A stretch of 64,000 bases of DNA from Dehalococcoidia bacterium UBA1141 (lineage in GTDB: Bacteria; Chloroflexota; Dehalococcoidia; Lucifugimonadales; UBA3495), in NCBI GenBank assembly GCA_002311385.1, contig DCAE01000109.1, positions 128,423 to 192,422 of the forward strand, in the 5' to 3' direction. This document shows, one piece after another, positions 45,846 through 54,786 of the stretch (positions are counted from its first letter, which is position 1; every line of letters begins with the position of its first letter). Under the pieces are notes generated by a model. That model saw only the letters and a program-made list of their open reading frames with translations. It was not told where the DNA came from and made no database searches. The translations under genes and the position numbers were made by a program.

Positions 45846-46184
45846 ACTGCGAGGCAGGATATAATCTCGTAGCTAAGGTGTAGCGTCGATAAATGGGACA
45901 ACGCCCCCCAGCGTAGTCCGCCTTATGATTATCCTCAGAGTCCTGAGCAGCGCTACTCCACGCTATCCTCAGTTTGCCTCCTAGTCCTGTACTGACCACA
46001 GTACCGCCTCCTTGCTATTAACCCCAGGCAAATTGTGCCTGCTGCTCGATGGTTTTTCACATTAGCCAACAGGTGCGAATTCTCTTGAACTTAAATCTCA
46101 CCCACACTTAACTGTATATAGCCGCTTAATGGCTGTGCCTATCGGCCACAACAAGGTAAGCATTTTGATGCGATTGGAGAGTAT
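45846..46184. other. Intergenic region without recognised features
   Basis: This 339-base spacer lies between the cyanophycinase-like gene and the first tandem kinase. I see no gene, clear terminator hairpin, or convincing promoter. Confidence 0.45.
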
Positions 46185-48307
46185 TTGGTAAAGCGTCCCA
46201 AACGAGGCGTGATTCTATTTGGCTCAGCCAGTATATTTTCAGCCTTGGTACTAGTCGCGGTCGTAACATCTTTGATTCTGGCATCTAGGGTCAACGATAC
46301 AATCTCTAACCTGGAACTACATTACGCTGCGATGGATTCAGGCACGACTGCTCCACCAGCAGAGTCCCATTCATTGCCTTCCCTGACTCGGCAAATTGGC
46401 AAACTTCGCCCCATAACCTACGGAATATTCGGTGGCTCATTGCTTACGCTTTTTGGCACCTTGTTGGTATTGGTTTGGATTGATCGTCAACGTCATGAAC
46501 AAGCCAAGCAGGCTATCGCCAGCGCAAGTCTAGCCGAAGAGTTGAGGATTGCGGAGGAGTCCGCGAGGGAAAGGAATCAAGAACTGGCGCTGTTGTTTGA
46601 CATCAGCGGCACATTTGCCGAAGGCGGCACCATTGAACAGATGTCCCAGAGGATTGTACAAAGGCTCAAGTTTTGCCCGGCGCCGACTGGGTCACCCTAA
46701 GGCTCCCTGATGAGAATGAGAATCTACTGCGGCTCGTGGCGGCTGCAGGGACAGTCACGGAAGACTTTCCGCCCTTGGTTTCTCTAAGTTCCCGGGAAAC
46801 CCAGGCCAATCTGGCTTTTTCCAGCGGTCAGCCCGTAATAGTCAATGATTACCCCGCAGAGCCCAACGCCTCTCCAGCGATTGTTCAACTGGGAATGAAG
46901 TCTATGGCCCTGATCCCTATCATCGCGAGTGGCCGCACACTTGGGCTGGTAAATGTTATTTCCAGAGATGCTGGAAACTTTCCGCCGGAGCGGGTGCGAA
47001 TATTCACGACCGTCGTGGATGGCATAGGGCCATTGTTTGAGATTGCGAGATTGGAAGGACAGAGGCGCTTGGAGCAAGAACAACTCCAAGAGACGATAAG
47101 GTTATCTTCGATTGGCGAGCTGGCGGCAGGAGTGGCCCACGAGCTCAATAACCCCCTTACCAGTGTACTGGGCTACTCGCAGATGTTGCTGGATTCGGAG
47201 ATTCCAGAATCAGTGAAGAGCAGCCTGCGCATAGTGGTTTCCGAAGGCCAGCGGGCCGCCAAAGTGATTAAGAATTTTCAATCGTTTGCCCGAAGGTCTG
47301 GCCCAGAAAAAGCCTTTACAAGTGTGAATGCTGTCTTACAGATGGCAGTCGACTTAAAGCGGAATGACTTTGAACAATCCAATATAAAGTTATGTTGCGA
47401 TTTCGACGAGGATGTTCCGAAAACGATGATAGACGAAAATCAGGTGATTCAGGTAATCATCAATATCTTCACCAACGCCCAACAGTCATTGGAAGGATCG
47501 GGGCAACAATCAGAGGGAGAATCAGAAGGAGATCCAAGGGAACTGGGGCAAGTATGGATTAGTTCAACATCATCCCCCGGCAAGATCAGAATTTGCATCG
47601 AAGACAACGGAGTCGGAATCCCCAAAGATAAACTGGGCAAGGTATTCGAGCCTTTTTTCACCACCAAAGAGGTCGGTTTTGGAACAGGTCTCGGTCTAAG
47701 TATCTGTTATGGGATTGTCAAGCAAAACGGTGGTGAACTCTGGGCAGACAGCATTGAGGGGCGCGGGGCAATCTTTCACATCGAATTCCCGATTTTGTCC
47801 GAGGAGGACAATGTCGGAAAGACCGAAGGCACATCAGAGACTAGCTAGCTCTATAGCTCCCTCAAACACGTTCTGGCCGTTGATGACGAGCCGGAGATTA
47901 GAGAACTGCTCCGCACTACTCTTGAGCAGGGTAGATTCTCTGTGGACCTGGCTGGAGACGAGGTGGAGGCCTGGCAAATGCTACAGAATATAACCTACGA
48001 CTGCATTCTCCTCGACCTAAAGATGCCTAGGATGAACGGCCAAAAATTGTACCAACTGATTCAAGGGTCTTCTGAAGCCTTGGCAGACAAAGTCATCTTC
48101 ATGTCAGGCGACACGGTAACTTCCACCACCTATGATTTCGTATCTTCAACCGGAAACCGCTTACTGAATAAGCCCTTCCAGATAGCCGACCTTCGGACTC
48201 AAGTAGGACAACTAATTAAACAGTCAGGGGATCAATGCCGGACGGCAGATTCTGATTTAATTGAATCCGGCATAGTTGAATCAGGTATCGTGGCCCTTGA
48301 AATTTAG
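46185..48307 (+). pseudogene. Membrane hybrid histidine kinase, first of two tandem paralogues, disrupted
   Basis: The start is TTG 46185 with GGAG 5 bases upstream. Two membrane helices (about residues 8-30 and 80-105) flank a short outer loop, then come a GAF-like domain, the His helix GELAAGVAHELNNPLTSVLGYSQML and an ATPase domain (QVIQVIINIFTNAQQSL, IEDNGVGIPKDKL, FFTTKEVGFGTGLGLSICYGIV). A single-base deletion at 46671-46674 (T run) shifts the frame after RIVQRLK; the second part resumes at PGADWVTLRLPDE. An in-frame TAG at 47846-47848 then cuts the linker before a receiver domain (HVLAVDDEPEIRELL, ILLDLKMPRMNG, LLNKPFQ) that continues to 48307 in the same frame. The next gene is an intact copy of the same architecture. 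Confidence 0.82.
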
Positions 48308-48414
48308 CGTGCCGGACAGTCTTCTGTTTATAGCGGCTATAGAATGGGTTTCCCAGCTGGATAGCGCCCAATAATCCAAAAATTCCATCCTTTGGCCCCA
48401 AAGCCGGAAAATGT

Positions 48415-50421
48415 ATGCAATCAACTAACCGAAGGTTTCTACGCGCTACGATATTTAGCTTCGCGCTATTGATTATGGCGGCAGTGGCCGCATCGTTACT
48501 GCTTCACCAAAAGGTAGATAACGTTGCAGTCGCAGTGTCGGAGCACGCCCAAAAAATGAATGTCGACTCCAAATCAACTTCACTTGAGCTGAAATTTGTG
48601 ACCGTTTTGGTCAGCGAGATTAACGGTCTTCAGTCTATCTCCTACGGATTGGCTGGCGGAGCTTTTGCAACACTGTTCGCAGCGCTCATGGCCGCATTGT
48701 GGGTCAGCCATAAGATAGATTTGCAAGAAAGGCTTGTAGAAGGCTACAAGCTGGCTGAGGAATCCGATAGGCGGAGGAAGAGAGAGTTTGAAGCGTTATG
48801 TAACATCAGCTGCGCATTGGCGGGCAATGGGGATTTTGAATATAAAGCGACCCGCTATGTTGAGGAATTTGCTCGAGTGGCTGAAGCAGAGTGGTTATCC
48901 TTGAGAATGCCGGACAACCGTGGCGAAGGCCTGCGATTCGTGGTGGTTGGAGCAGGACTGGCCAAATCCATCCCCGCTGCTTTGCTCAATGACTCCGGAT
49001 CTTTGGGAGAAGAGGCACTGAGAGACGGTCTCAATATTGTGGTCAATGACTATTCGGCCCATTCGGAATCTGAAACGGACATAACCCGATTGGGGGTTAA
49101 TTCAGTTGCGCTCCTACCCATATTTTCCAAAGGGGGGACTTTAGGCCTGGTCACAGTATTCTCCAAACAGATTGACCACTTCAACGAGGCTCGGGTCAAG
49201 CTGTTGAGCGATGTGCTGGATGGTGTGTGGCCACTGTTGGAAAATGCCCTATTGGAAGATAACCAAAAGCACACAGAGGAGCGGCTTCGAGAGACTGCCC
49301 GTCTGGCGTCTATCGGGGGGCTTGCCGCCGGAGTGGCCCACGAAGTTAACAACCGCCTTACGAATATCTTGGGCTATTCACAGATGCTCTTGAATGAGGA
49401 TCATCCAGAAACCTTCAGGGAAGACCTTGAAACAGTGATTTCCGAATCTCAGCGCGCAGCGAAAATAATTCGTAACCTCCAGCTTTTCGCCAGAAGAAGC
49501 GTCACCGATATGAATCCGGCCCACATAAACGAGATTCTAAGCAGGGCTCTGGACCTTAAGCAGCATGAGTTCGTAAAGAGCGAAATAAGTGTTGATTTGG
49601 ATTTGGCCGAGGATCTTCCCAAGGTACTGATTGATGAACATCAGCTAATCCAGGTCATCGTAAACATTCTCACGAATGCTCAGCAGGCTATGGAATCAAT
49701 CCAACGGACTCGGGAGCTCTCGGTCCGCACGACCATCTCAGGCGAGAAAGTGCGTATCAGAATTCAAGACTCGGGCCCCGGCATACCCCCAGGGCGGAAG
49801 AAGTTGATTTTCGAGCCATTCTACACAACAAAGGAAGTAGGAATGGGTACCGGACTAGGGTTGAGCATCTGCCACGGAATAATCCAAGAGCATCAGGGCG
49901 CCATTTGGTCCAGCAGTTTGCCAGGCCAGGGCGCCACTTTCAACATCGAGCTTCCTGCCTGGTATGGACAGGAAGAGGAGCAGGTCTCGGGAAGACAGCC
50001 TTCTGCGGCGACCGTCCGCCACGGCCATGTTCTGGCTGTGGATGACGACCCGCAGATGCGTAACCTACTACAGAGGTCATTGGAGCAGGACGAATACGAA
50101 GTGGACCTGGCTGAAGACGGCGCAGAAGCGTGGAAGCTAATCCAGGCCAATACATACGACTGCGTTCTATTAGACCTGAAAATGCCCGAGATGAACGGGA
50201 AGGAATTGTTCCGGCTGATGCAAGGGAGTCCAAAGGGGATGGCGGATAAGGTTATCTTTATAACAGGAGACACGGCTGATATGGATTCCCAAGAGTTTGT
50301 CGCCTCATATAACAACCCGGTCATGCAAAAGCCATTCCAGCTTGATGACCTAATGTCCGTGGTTCACGAAGTCACAGCCGAGCCTACCAGAACCTGGGCC
50401 GAGAGTCGCTATGAGTCTTGA
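48415..50421 (+). CDS. Membrane hybrid histidine kinase, second tandem paralogue
   Basis: This 668-residue kinase has two membrane helices (about residues 10-30 and 75-100) around a short outer loop, then a GAF-like domain (residues 125-285). The phosphoacceptor helix GGLAAGVAHEVNNRLTNILGYSQML and the ATPase domain (LIQVIVNILTNAQQAM, IQDSGPGIPPGRK, FYTTKEVGMGTGLGLSICHGII) follow. The C-terminal receiver has LAVDDDPQMRNLL, acceptor Asp in VLLDLKMPEMNG and Lys in VMQKPFQ. It is intact and closely resembles the disrupted gene just upstream, so the pair arose by tandem duplication. Its signal is unknown. Confidence 0.9.
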   Translation: MQSTNRRFLRATIFSFALLIMAAVAASLLLHQKVDNVAVAVSEHAQKMNVDSKSTSLELKFVTVLVSEINGLQSISYGLAGGAFATLFAALMAALWVSHKIDLQERLVEGYKLAEESDRRRKREFEALCNISCALAGNGDFEYKATRYVEEFARVAEAEWLSLRMPDNRGEGLRFVVVGAGLAKSIPAALLNDSGSLGEEALRDGLNIVVNDYSAHSESETDITRLGVNSVALLPIFSKGGTLGLVTVFSKQIDHFNEARVKLLSDVLDGVWPLLENALLEDNQKHTEERLRETARLASIGGLAAGVAHEVNNRLTNILGYSQMLLNEDHPETFREDLETVISESQRAAKIIRNLQLFARRSVTDMNPAHINEILSRALDLKQHEFVKSEISVDLDLAEDLPKVLIDEHQLIQVIVNILTNAQQAMESIQRTRELSVRTTISGEKVRIRIQDSGPGIPPGRKKLIFEPFYTTKEVGMGTGLGLSICHGIIQEHQGAIWSSSLPGQGATFNIELPAWYGQEEEQVSGRQPSAATVRHGHVLAVDDDPQMRNLLQRSLEQDEYEVDLAEDGAEAWKLIQANTYDCVLLDLKMPEMNGKELFRLMQGSPKGMADKVIFITGDTADMDSQEFVASYNNPVMQKPFQLDDLMSVVHEVTAEPTRTWAESRYES

Positions 50422-50469
50422 GAGTCTGGCGTTTGACTCTCAGGTATTGTGCCCAGAAATGACGCTGGT

Positions 50470-51090
50470 TTATCTTCTCCGGCTTCTCAGTTCGTCCCAG
50501 ACCGCATTAGGGGTCACTCCGGAAGCAGCTAACAGCACCATTGAGTGGTACAGCAGATCGGCAATCTCTTTGGGCAAGTTTTCAGTGTCACCTTGAACTG
50601 CGGCGATTGCCGATTCTCCTGCTTCTTCAATCACTTTTTGAGCGATGCGCCCGATGCCTTCCTGAAGCAGTTTTGCAGTGTAGCTGTCCTCGGGCTGGTC
50701 CCGTTTACGGTCGCGGATTATCCCGAACAACTCGTCCAAAATTCCCGCTCCCGACTCCGTAAGTTCATATTCATCCGGCAGGCCGTCCAAGGCCGTGAAA
50801 AAACAAGATGTCTCGCCGGTGTGGCAAGTAGGTCCGTCAGGTTCGACCTTTAGCAGAATCGTGTCCCCGTCGCAGTCCAGCCAGGCTTCTCGCAGGTTCA
50901 GATAATTCCCTGAAACTTCGCCCTTGTGCCACAGGTCTTCGCGGCTTCGGCTATAGAACCAAACTTGAACTCCCTCCACCGTTCGCTTCAGTGAACCCGG
51001 ATTCATGTAGCCCAACATGAGCACCTGACCCGTGTTGATATCTTGAGCGATAGCCGGAAGCAGTCCTTGTTCATTCAGTTTTACTTTCAT
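50470..51090 (-). CDS. hisIE: Bifunctional phosphoribosyl-AMP cyclohydrolase/phosphoribosyl-ATP pyrophosphatase
   Basis: HisIE catalyses the second and third steps of histidine synthesis. Residues 1-110 are HisI (MLGYMNPGSLKRTVEGVQVWFYSRSREDLWHKGE, LDCDGDTILLKVEPDGPTCHTGETSCF with the metal-binding Cys and His). Residues 115-206 are HisE (ILDELFGIIRDRKRDQPEDSYTAKLLQEGIGRIAQKVIEEAGESAIAA). It is the last gene of the hisF-HAD-hisIE set. Confidence 0.94.
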   Translation of the reverse strand: MKVKLNEQGLLPAIAQDINTGQVLMLGYMNPGSLKRTVEGVQVWFYSRSREDLWHKGEVSGNYLNLREAWLDCDGDTILLKVEPDGPTCHTGETSCFFTALDGLPDEYELTESGAGILDELFGIIRDRKRDQPEDSYTAKLLQEGIGRIAQKVIEEAGESAIAAVQGDTENLPKEIADLLYHSMVLLAASGVTPNAVWDELRSRRR

Positions 51091-51132
51091 TATCTATCGT
51101 CCTCACTGCTTTAGTGGATAGTGTGGGGATGG

Positions 51133-51840
51133 TTATTTGGATGGCCAATTTTCCAACAGTGCGGGCAACTCCAACAAACTGCTGATTTGGTATGCGGGTT
51201 TTGGCAAGTCCGGGTGTGCCGGATTATCCGAGCGATTAATCCAAACAGGGTGCATACCCAATTCTAAAGGTCCTTTGACGTCTTCCAACTGCCGGTCTCC
51301 CACGTAGACCACCTCACCAGGAGTTACCTTCAGAGTATCCAACATTTGACTAAACAACCCGGGCAAGGGTTTATATACCTGGGCCTGCTCGGAGGAGAGG
51401 ACCGCTTCGAAATCCAGTCCCAATAACTCTAGATTTGGCAGCAAGTAATCATCATCCGCATTGGAAAGCACTGCGGTGCGCCACTTTAACTGAACAATCT
51501 TCAAGGCTTCATTCGTCTCCGGAAATGGGTCTCTGTGGGAAATAAACTTGATAAAGCTTCTGGAGGCGGCATCGGGGTCGCCGTCCAGATGAAGTTTTTC
51601 GAAAGACCGAATGAAGCAATCACGCCACCCTTGGAAATAGCTTTGGAAAGGTACCCCTGGCCGGACCCGACTGTCGCGAAATTCCGTCTCTCCTAGTGTC
51701 CATTCTTCCCAGAGCAGTTCCGGAGTCGTGTCCAGAGATTGTTCTTGGATAATATCCTGTACACCCACTCTCCATAGATTGTGGGGGTTTTGCACAAGGG
51801 TTTCATACATGTCGAATAATACGGTGGTGATTGGACTCAT
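51133..51840 (-). CDS. HAD-superfamily hydrolase between hisF and hisIE
   Basis: This 235-residue HAD protein has a helical cap and motifs II (TAVLSNADDDYLLP), III (Lys in AQVYKPLPGLF) and IV (VVYVGDRQLEDVKGPLELGMHPVWI). Motif I is VLFDMYETLV, with Tyr replacing the second Asp, as in the HAD gene at 19635-20360. Its place between hisF and hisIE suggests it could act as histidinol-phosphate phosphatase, but the Tyr substitution argues against ordinary phosphatase chemistry. The gaps are 153 bases to hisF and 42 to hisIE. Confidence 0.8.
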   Translation of the reverse strand: MSPITTVLFDMYETLVQNPHNLWRVGVQDIIQEQSLDTTPELLWEEWTLGETEFRDSRVRPGVPFQSYFQGWRDCFIRSFEKLHLDGDPDAASRSFIKFISHRDPFPETNEALKIVQLKWRTAVLSNADDDYLLPNLELLGLDFEAVLSSEQAQVYKPLPGLFSQMLDTLKVTPGEVVYVGDRQLEDVKGPLELGMHPVWINRSDNPAHPDLPKPAYQISSLLELPALLENWPSK

Positions 51841-51993
51841 GTTGCAGGGGCTCAGCTTCCTAGCTTATTTATCTGTAAACGATTTCAGGGGACAAGCAAT
51901 TGCCAGACAGTCACTGTGCAGCTGGGGCAAGAAATCCGCTCACCGGCGCGCTGCAATTAATCGAGCAAATAGGCAGACGGAAGAGTAACTGGC

Positions 51994-52821
51994 CTACGTT
52001 GACGCCTGAACGATTGGGCGCATGGGAATTCCCCTACCAGCCAAGTAATCTTTGGCTTGGGCAATGGAATAAGTGCCGAAATGAAAGATGCTGGCCGCCA
52101 ACACCGCATCGGCTTCCCCTTCGGTGAATGCATCGTAAAGATGGTCCACCACACCAGCGCCACCGCTGGCAATCACCGGCACCTCCACGGACCGGGAAAT
52201 CGCCCGGGTCACACCCAAATCGTAACCGGTTAGCTGCCCATCGGCATCCATGCTGGTCAACAGTATCTCCCCGGCCCCCAATTCGACCACCCGCTGGGCC
52301 CACCTGACGGCGTCGATACCCGTTGACGTCCGGCCTCCATGGGTAAACACCTCCCACCCCGAATCGCCGGAAAGGGCCAATCCGTCCCGGTTCGATTGCC
52401 CCCGGATAGTGTCCCCGCTAACCCTCTTGGCGTCGATTGCCACAACGATGCATTGATTACCGAATTGCGCTGCGCCCTGAGAAATCAAATCCGGGTTATT
52501 GACGGCGGCGGTATTCACGGAGACTTTATCTGCCCCAGCGCGCAACATACGCCGCATGTCTTCAACGCTTCGGATGCCCCCGCCTACCGTCAAGGGAATG
52601 AACACCTCTTCGGATACCCGCCGCACCACATCCACCATCGTGTCCCGGGAGTCTGAGCTCGCGGTAATGTCCAAAAACACCAACTCGTCTCCACCTTCTT
52701 GGTTGTAAAAAGCAGCCAACTCGGCTGGGTCGCCCGCGTCCCTCAAGTTTACGAAACTTGTGCCTTTGACCACCCGGCCAGAGTCTACATCCAGGCATGG
52801 AATTATTCTTTTAGTCAACAT
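51994..52821 (-). CDS. hisF: Imidazole glycerol phosphate synthase, cyclase subunit
   Basis: HisF forms imidazole glycerol phosphate and AICAR with ammonia supplied by HisH. The barrel has the two catalytic Asp regions, IIPCLDVDSGRVVKGTSF and SMDADGQLTGYDLG, and phosphate-binding LTVGGGIRSVEDM and VIASGGAGVVDHLYDAF. The ATG at 52821 starts the conserved sequence; the open frame reaches 52890 but the extra 23 residues are not family-like. The 275-residue length includes an insert (GDTIRGQSNRDGLALSGD) after the central strand. hisH and hisA are not in the window. Confidence 0.94.
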   Translation of the reverse strand: MLTKRIIPCLDVDSGRVVKGTSFVNLRDAGDPAELAAFYNQEGGDELVFLDITASSDSRDTMVDVVRRVSEEVFIPLTVGGGIRSVEDMRRMLRAGADKVSVNTAAVNNPDLISQGAAQFGNQCIVVAIDAKRVSGDTIRGQSNRDGLALSGDSGWEVFTHGGRTSTGIDAVRWAQRVVELGAGEILLTSMDADGQLTGYDLGVTRAISRSVEVPVIASGGAGVVDHLYDAFTEGEADAVLAASIFHFGTYSIAQAKDYLAGRGIPMRPIVQAST

Positions 52822-53047
52822 GGATTCTTGTTCTTTTATTAAGAAATAGGGGTTTTGGTGTGACTGCTTACCCAGGTTGCAGTATATCACCGGACGTGTG
52901 GGATTCTAAGCGCTTAAGACCGAGCTAGAAGCGGTATTGATATTCGGAGGGATTTGGGATTGGCTAAGAGCAAGACCTAGGATAGAATGTGCCGATTAGC
53001 CCGGAACCACATGGTGAAACATTCAAATATCACAGAGGAGGCTTAAC

Positions 53048-53443
53048 ATGGCTATTTCTTTGGCGGAAGCAAACCGGATGATTGAGGGCGCCATCGCCCA
53101 TGCCCAAACCCTGAACATCAAGATTAACGTTGCGGTGGTTGACGCAGGCGGGCGGCTAATCGCTTTCAACCGCATGGACGGAGCAATCTGGGCCGGTGTT
53201 TATGGTTCTCAGGGGAAGGCTGTGGCTTCTGCCGCATTCGGCCGGACCAGCGGCGAACTCACAGAGCGGGCAGACCAACCCACTCCACGTGGCATCGCGT
53301 TGGCGGAAGGTGGCCACATGATTATGGGCCAGGGAGGAGCGCCGGTAATCACTGACGGCGGCATAGAAGGAGCCGTGGGCGTCGGCGGCGGAACCAGCCA
53401 AGAAGACGAAGACTGCGCCAAGGCGGGTATCGCTAAGAGATAG
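53048..53443 (+). CDS. HbpS/GlcG-like heme-degrading-domain protein
   Basis: This 131-residue protein matches the GlcG/HbpS (DUF336) family: SLAEANRMIEGAIAHAQTLNIKINVAVVDAGGRLIAFNRMDGA, KAVASAAFGRTS and the Gly-rich end GGIEGAVGVGGGTSQEDEDCAKAGI. Family members bind heme or cobalamin-like cofactors or act as redox-sensing accessory proteins; the role here is open. The ATG has GAGGAGG upstream. A terminator follows. Confidence 0.88.
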   Translation: MAISLAEANRMIEGAIAHAQTLNIKINVAVVDAGGRLIAFNRMDGAIWAGVYGSQGKAVASAAFGRTSGELTERADQPTPRGIALAEGGHMIMGQGGAPVITDGGIEGAVGVGGGTSQEDEDCAKAGIAKR

Positions 53444-53470
53444 CCGGACTGGCAAAACTTAGAACCATGC

Positions 53471-53506
53471 AGGGCGTCCCGAAATAATCAGGACGCCCTT
53501 TTTTAA
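53471..53506 (+). terminator. Rho-independent terminator
   Basis: AGGGCGTCC (53471-53479) pairs with GGACGCCCT (53491-53499) and runs into TTTTTT. It ends the HbpS/GlcG-like transcript, 27 bases after the stop. Confidence 0.9.
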
Positions 53507-53525
53507 TGTCAGACCGACTGAAGGG

Positions 53526-54266
53526 CTAGGGTAGGAAGGCCAACACCGATGCCGGAGAACCGGTTCCCCCTCGCAACAGCAATATGCCTATCACCAGGGT
53601 TGTACCCGTGGCAGGCAACTGGTCCAGATTCCATAGGTTTTCCAGGACTATTCGCCGTTGTTCCAAAGCCATACGGTTGACCGTAAAGTCCGAGTCGATT
53701 CCCGGTTCCACCCCTGGCGTATCGATTCCTATTCCGCCCGCGCCTCTATCATCGAGCAAGGAACGAACTGCCTCAGGCCCAAATCCGGGGAAGTGGAGTC
53801 TGCCGTCGGCCCCTGCGCCCAGATACTGCTCCGCACTGCTCCATCTGTCCTGCCATCCGGTTTGTAGCAGAACCACGGACCCGGCAGACACCAGGCCGTT
53901 TCGGGCCTCCCAGATGGTCAGATCATCAACGGTCAATGCGTAGTCCGGGTTGGCTTGAACCCTCTCTGTCACGTCAATAACTACCGCCGAAGCCACCAAC
54001 GATTCACCCGGGTATTGGTCGACGCTGTCCCCTGAGGCATGGAAACTGTTGGGGGCATTGAGGTGGGTGCCGCTGTGTTCACCCATGCCGAATCGACGGG
54101 AGAAATAACCATGGGTAGATATTTTGGAAACGGTTTGGAACTCAACTGGAGGGTCGCCGGGCCAGGCTGGCGCTTCAGGATGAATCTCCCGGCTGAGGCT
54201 CAACACCCGGCTATAAGAGATGGACTTTTGGGGATGTTCTTGTCGGTATTTCTCAGTTCCGCCCAT
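53526..54266 (-). CDS. Cyclase-family (kynurenine formamidase-like) protein with altered metal motif
   Basis: The 246-residue protein matches the cyclase/KynB metal-hydrolase family: SREIHPEAPAWPGDPP at the N-terminus and VVLLQTGWQDRW, FPGFGPEAVRSLLDDRGAGGIGIDTPGVEPG further on. The metal-binding motif, normally H-x-G-T-H-x-D-x-P-x-H-F, reads H-S-G-T-H-L-N-A-P-N-S-F: the Asp is Asn and the last His is Ser. Catalysis may therefore be changed or lost. It is convergent with the HbpS/GlcG-like gene. Confidence 0.82.
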   Translation of the reverse strand: MGGTEKYRQEHPQKSISYSRVLSLSREIHPEAPAWPGDPPVEFQTVSKISTHGYFSRRFGMGEHSGTHLNAPNSFHASGDSVDQYPGESLVASAVVIDVTERVQANPDYALTVDDLTIWEARNGLVSAGSVVLLQTGWQDRWSSAEQYLGAGADGRLHFPGFGPEAVRSLLDDRGAGGIGIDTPGVEPGIDSDFTVNRMALEQRRIVLENLWNLDQLPATGTTLVIGILLLRGGTGSPASVLAFLP

Positions 54267-54316
54267 AGCCTATGCCGGAGGACCGGATTACCGTGGGAAT
54301 ATTAGCCGTTGGGGTA

Positions 54317-54592
54317 TTACAGGAAAGCGGGCTGGGCAAACCCGGAGGTGTTGTTGTTTCGAAGGGTGTTGTCACGGCAAACCCAACGCAAGGTCGCCAC
54401 TTGGGCCAAATCCCGGTCCACCCATTTCATTGCTTCCATAACAGTGCCCCGGCTCCGCATTTCGGCCCGGTCTGGCTTGGCACCGTAGACAGTGTAGCAG
54501 ATGGACCGGATGTCTTCGTGTATCACATAGCCGCGGTAAAAAAGGTTCAACATTGCCCCGAATCCTCCGTCTGATGCTGAGTGCCAAACCAT
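54317..54592 (-). CDS. Small hypothetical protein
   Basis: I do not recognise this 91-residue frame. It reads like a folded protein in its first 75 residues (GGFGAMLNLFYRGYVIHED, YGAKPDRAEMRSRGTVMEAMKWVDRD) and then becomes low in structure. The ATG at 54592 lacks a clear ribosome binding site. It lies between the cyclase and the lipoprotein genes on the same strand. Confidence 0.4.
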   Translation of the reverse strand: MVWHSASDGGFGAMLNLFYRGYVIHEDIRSICYTVYGAKPDRAEMRSRGTVMEAMKWVDRDLAQVATLRWVCRDNTLRNNNTSGFAQPAFL

Positions 54593-54786
54593 GCGGCCCG
54601 GGTTTTGCCCTTGTTCCGTTTACAAGTCTGCGGGCAACTGTTCGGCGGGTCGATTCAGGACGTATGTTCTAATAATTAGGGCGGCGAGTCAATCTGAGGT
54701 TGTCAGTAGCGGGAGGGACGGTGACAAGGCCGGCCATTCAGATTCGGATTCAGGCTAGGTTTCAAATGGGGCACAAGGGACCTGGG

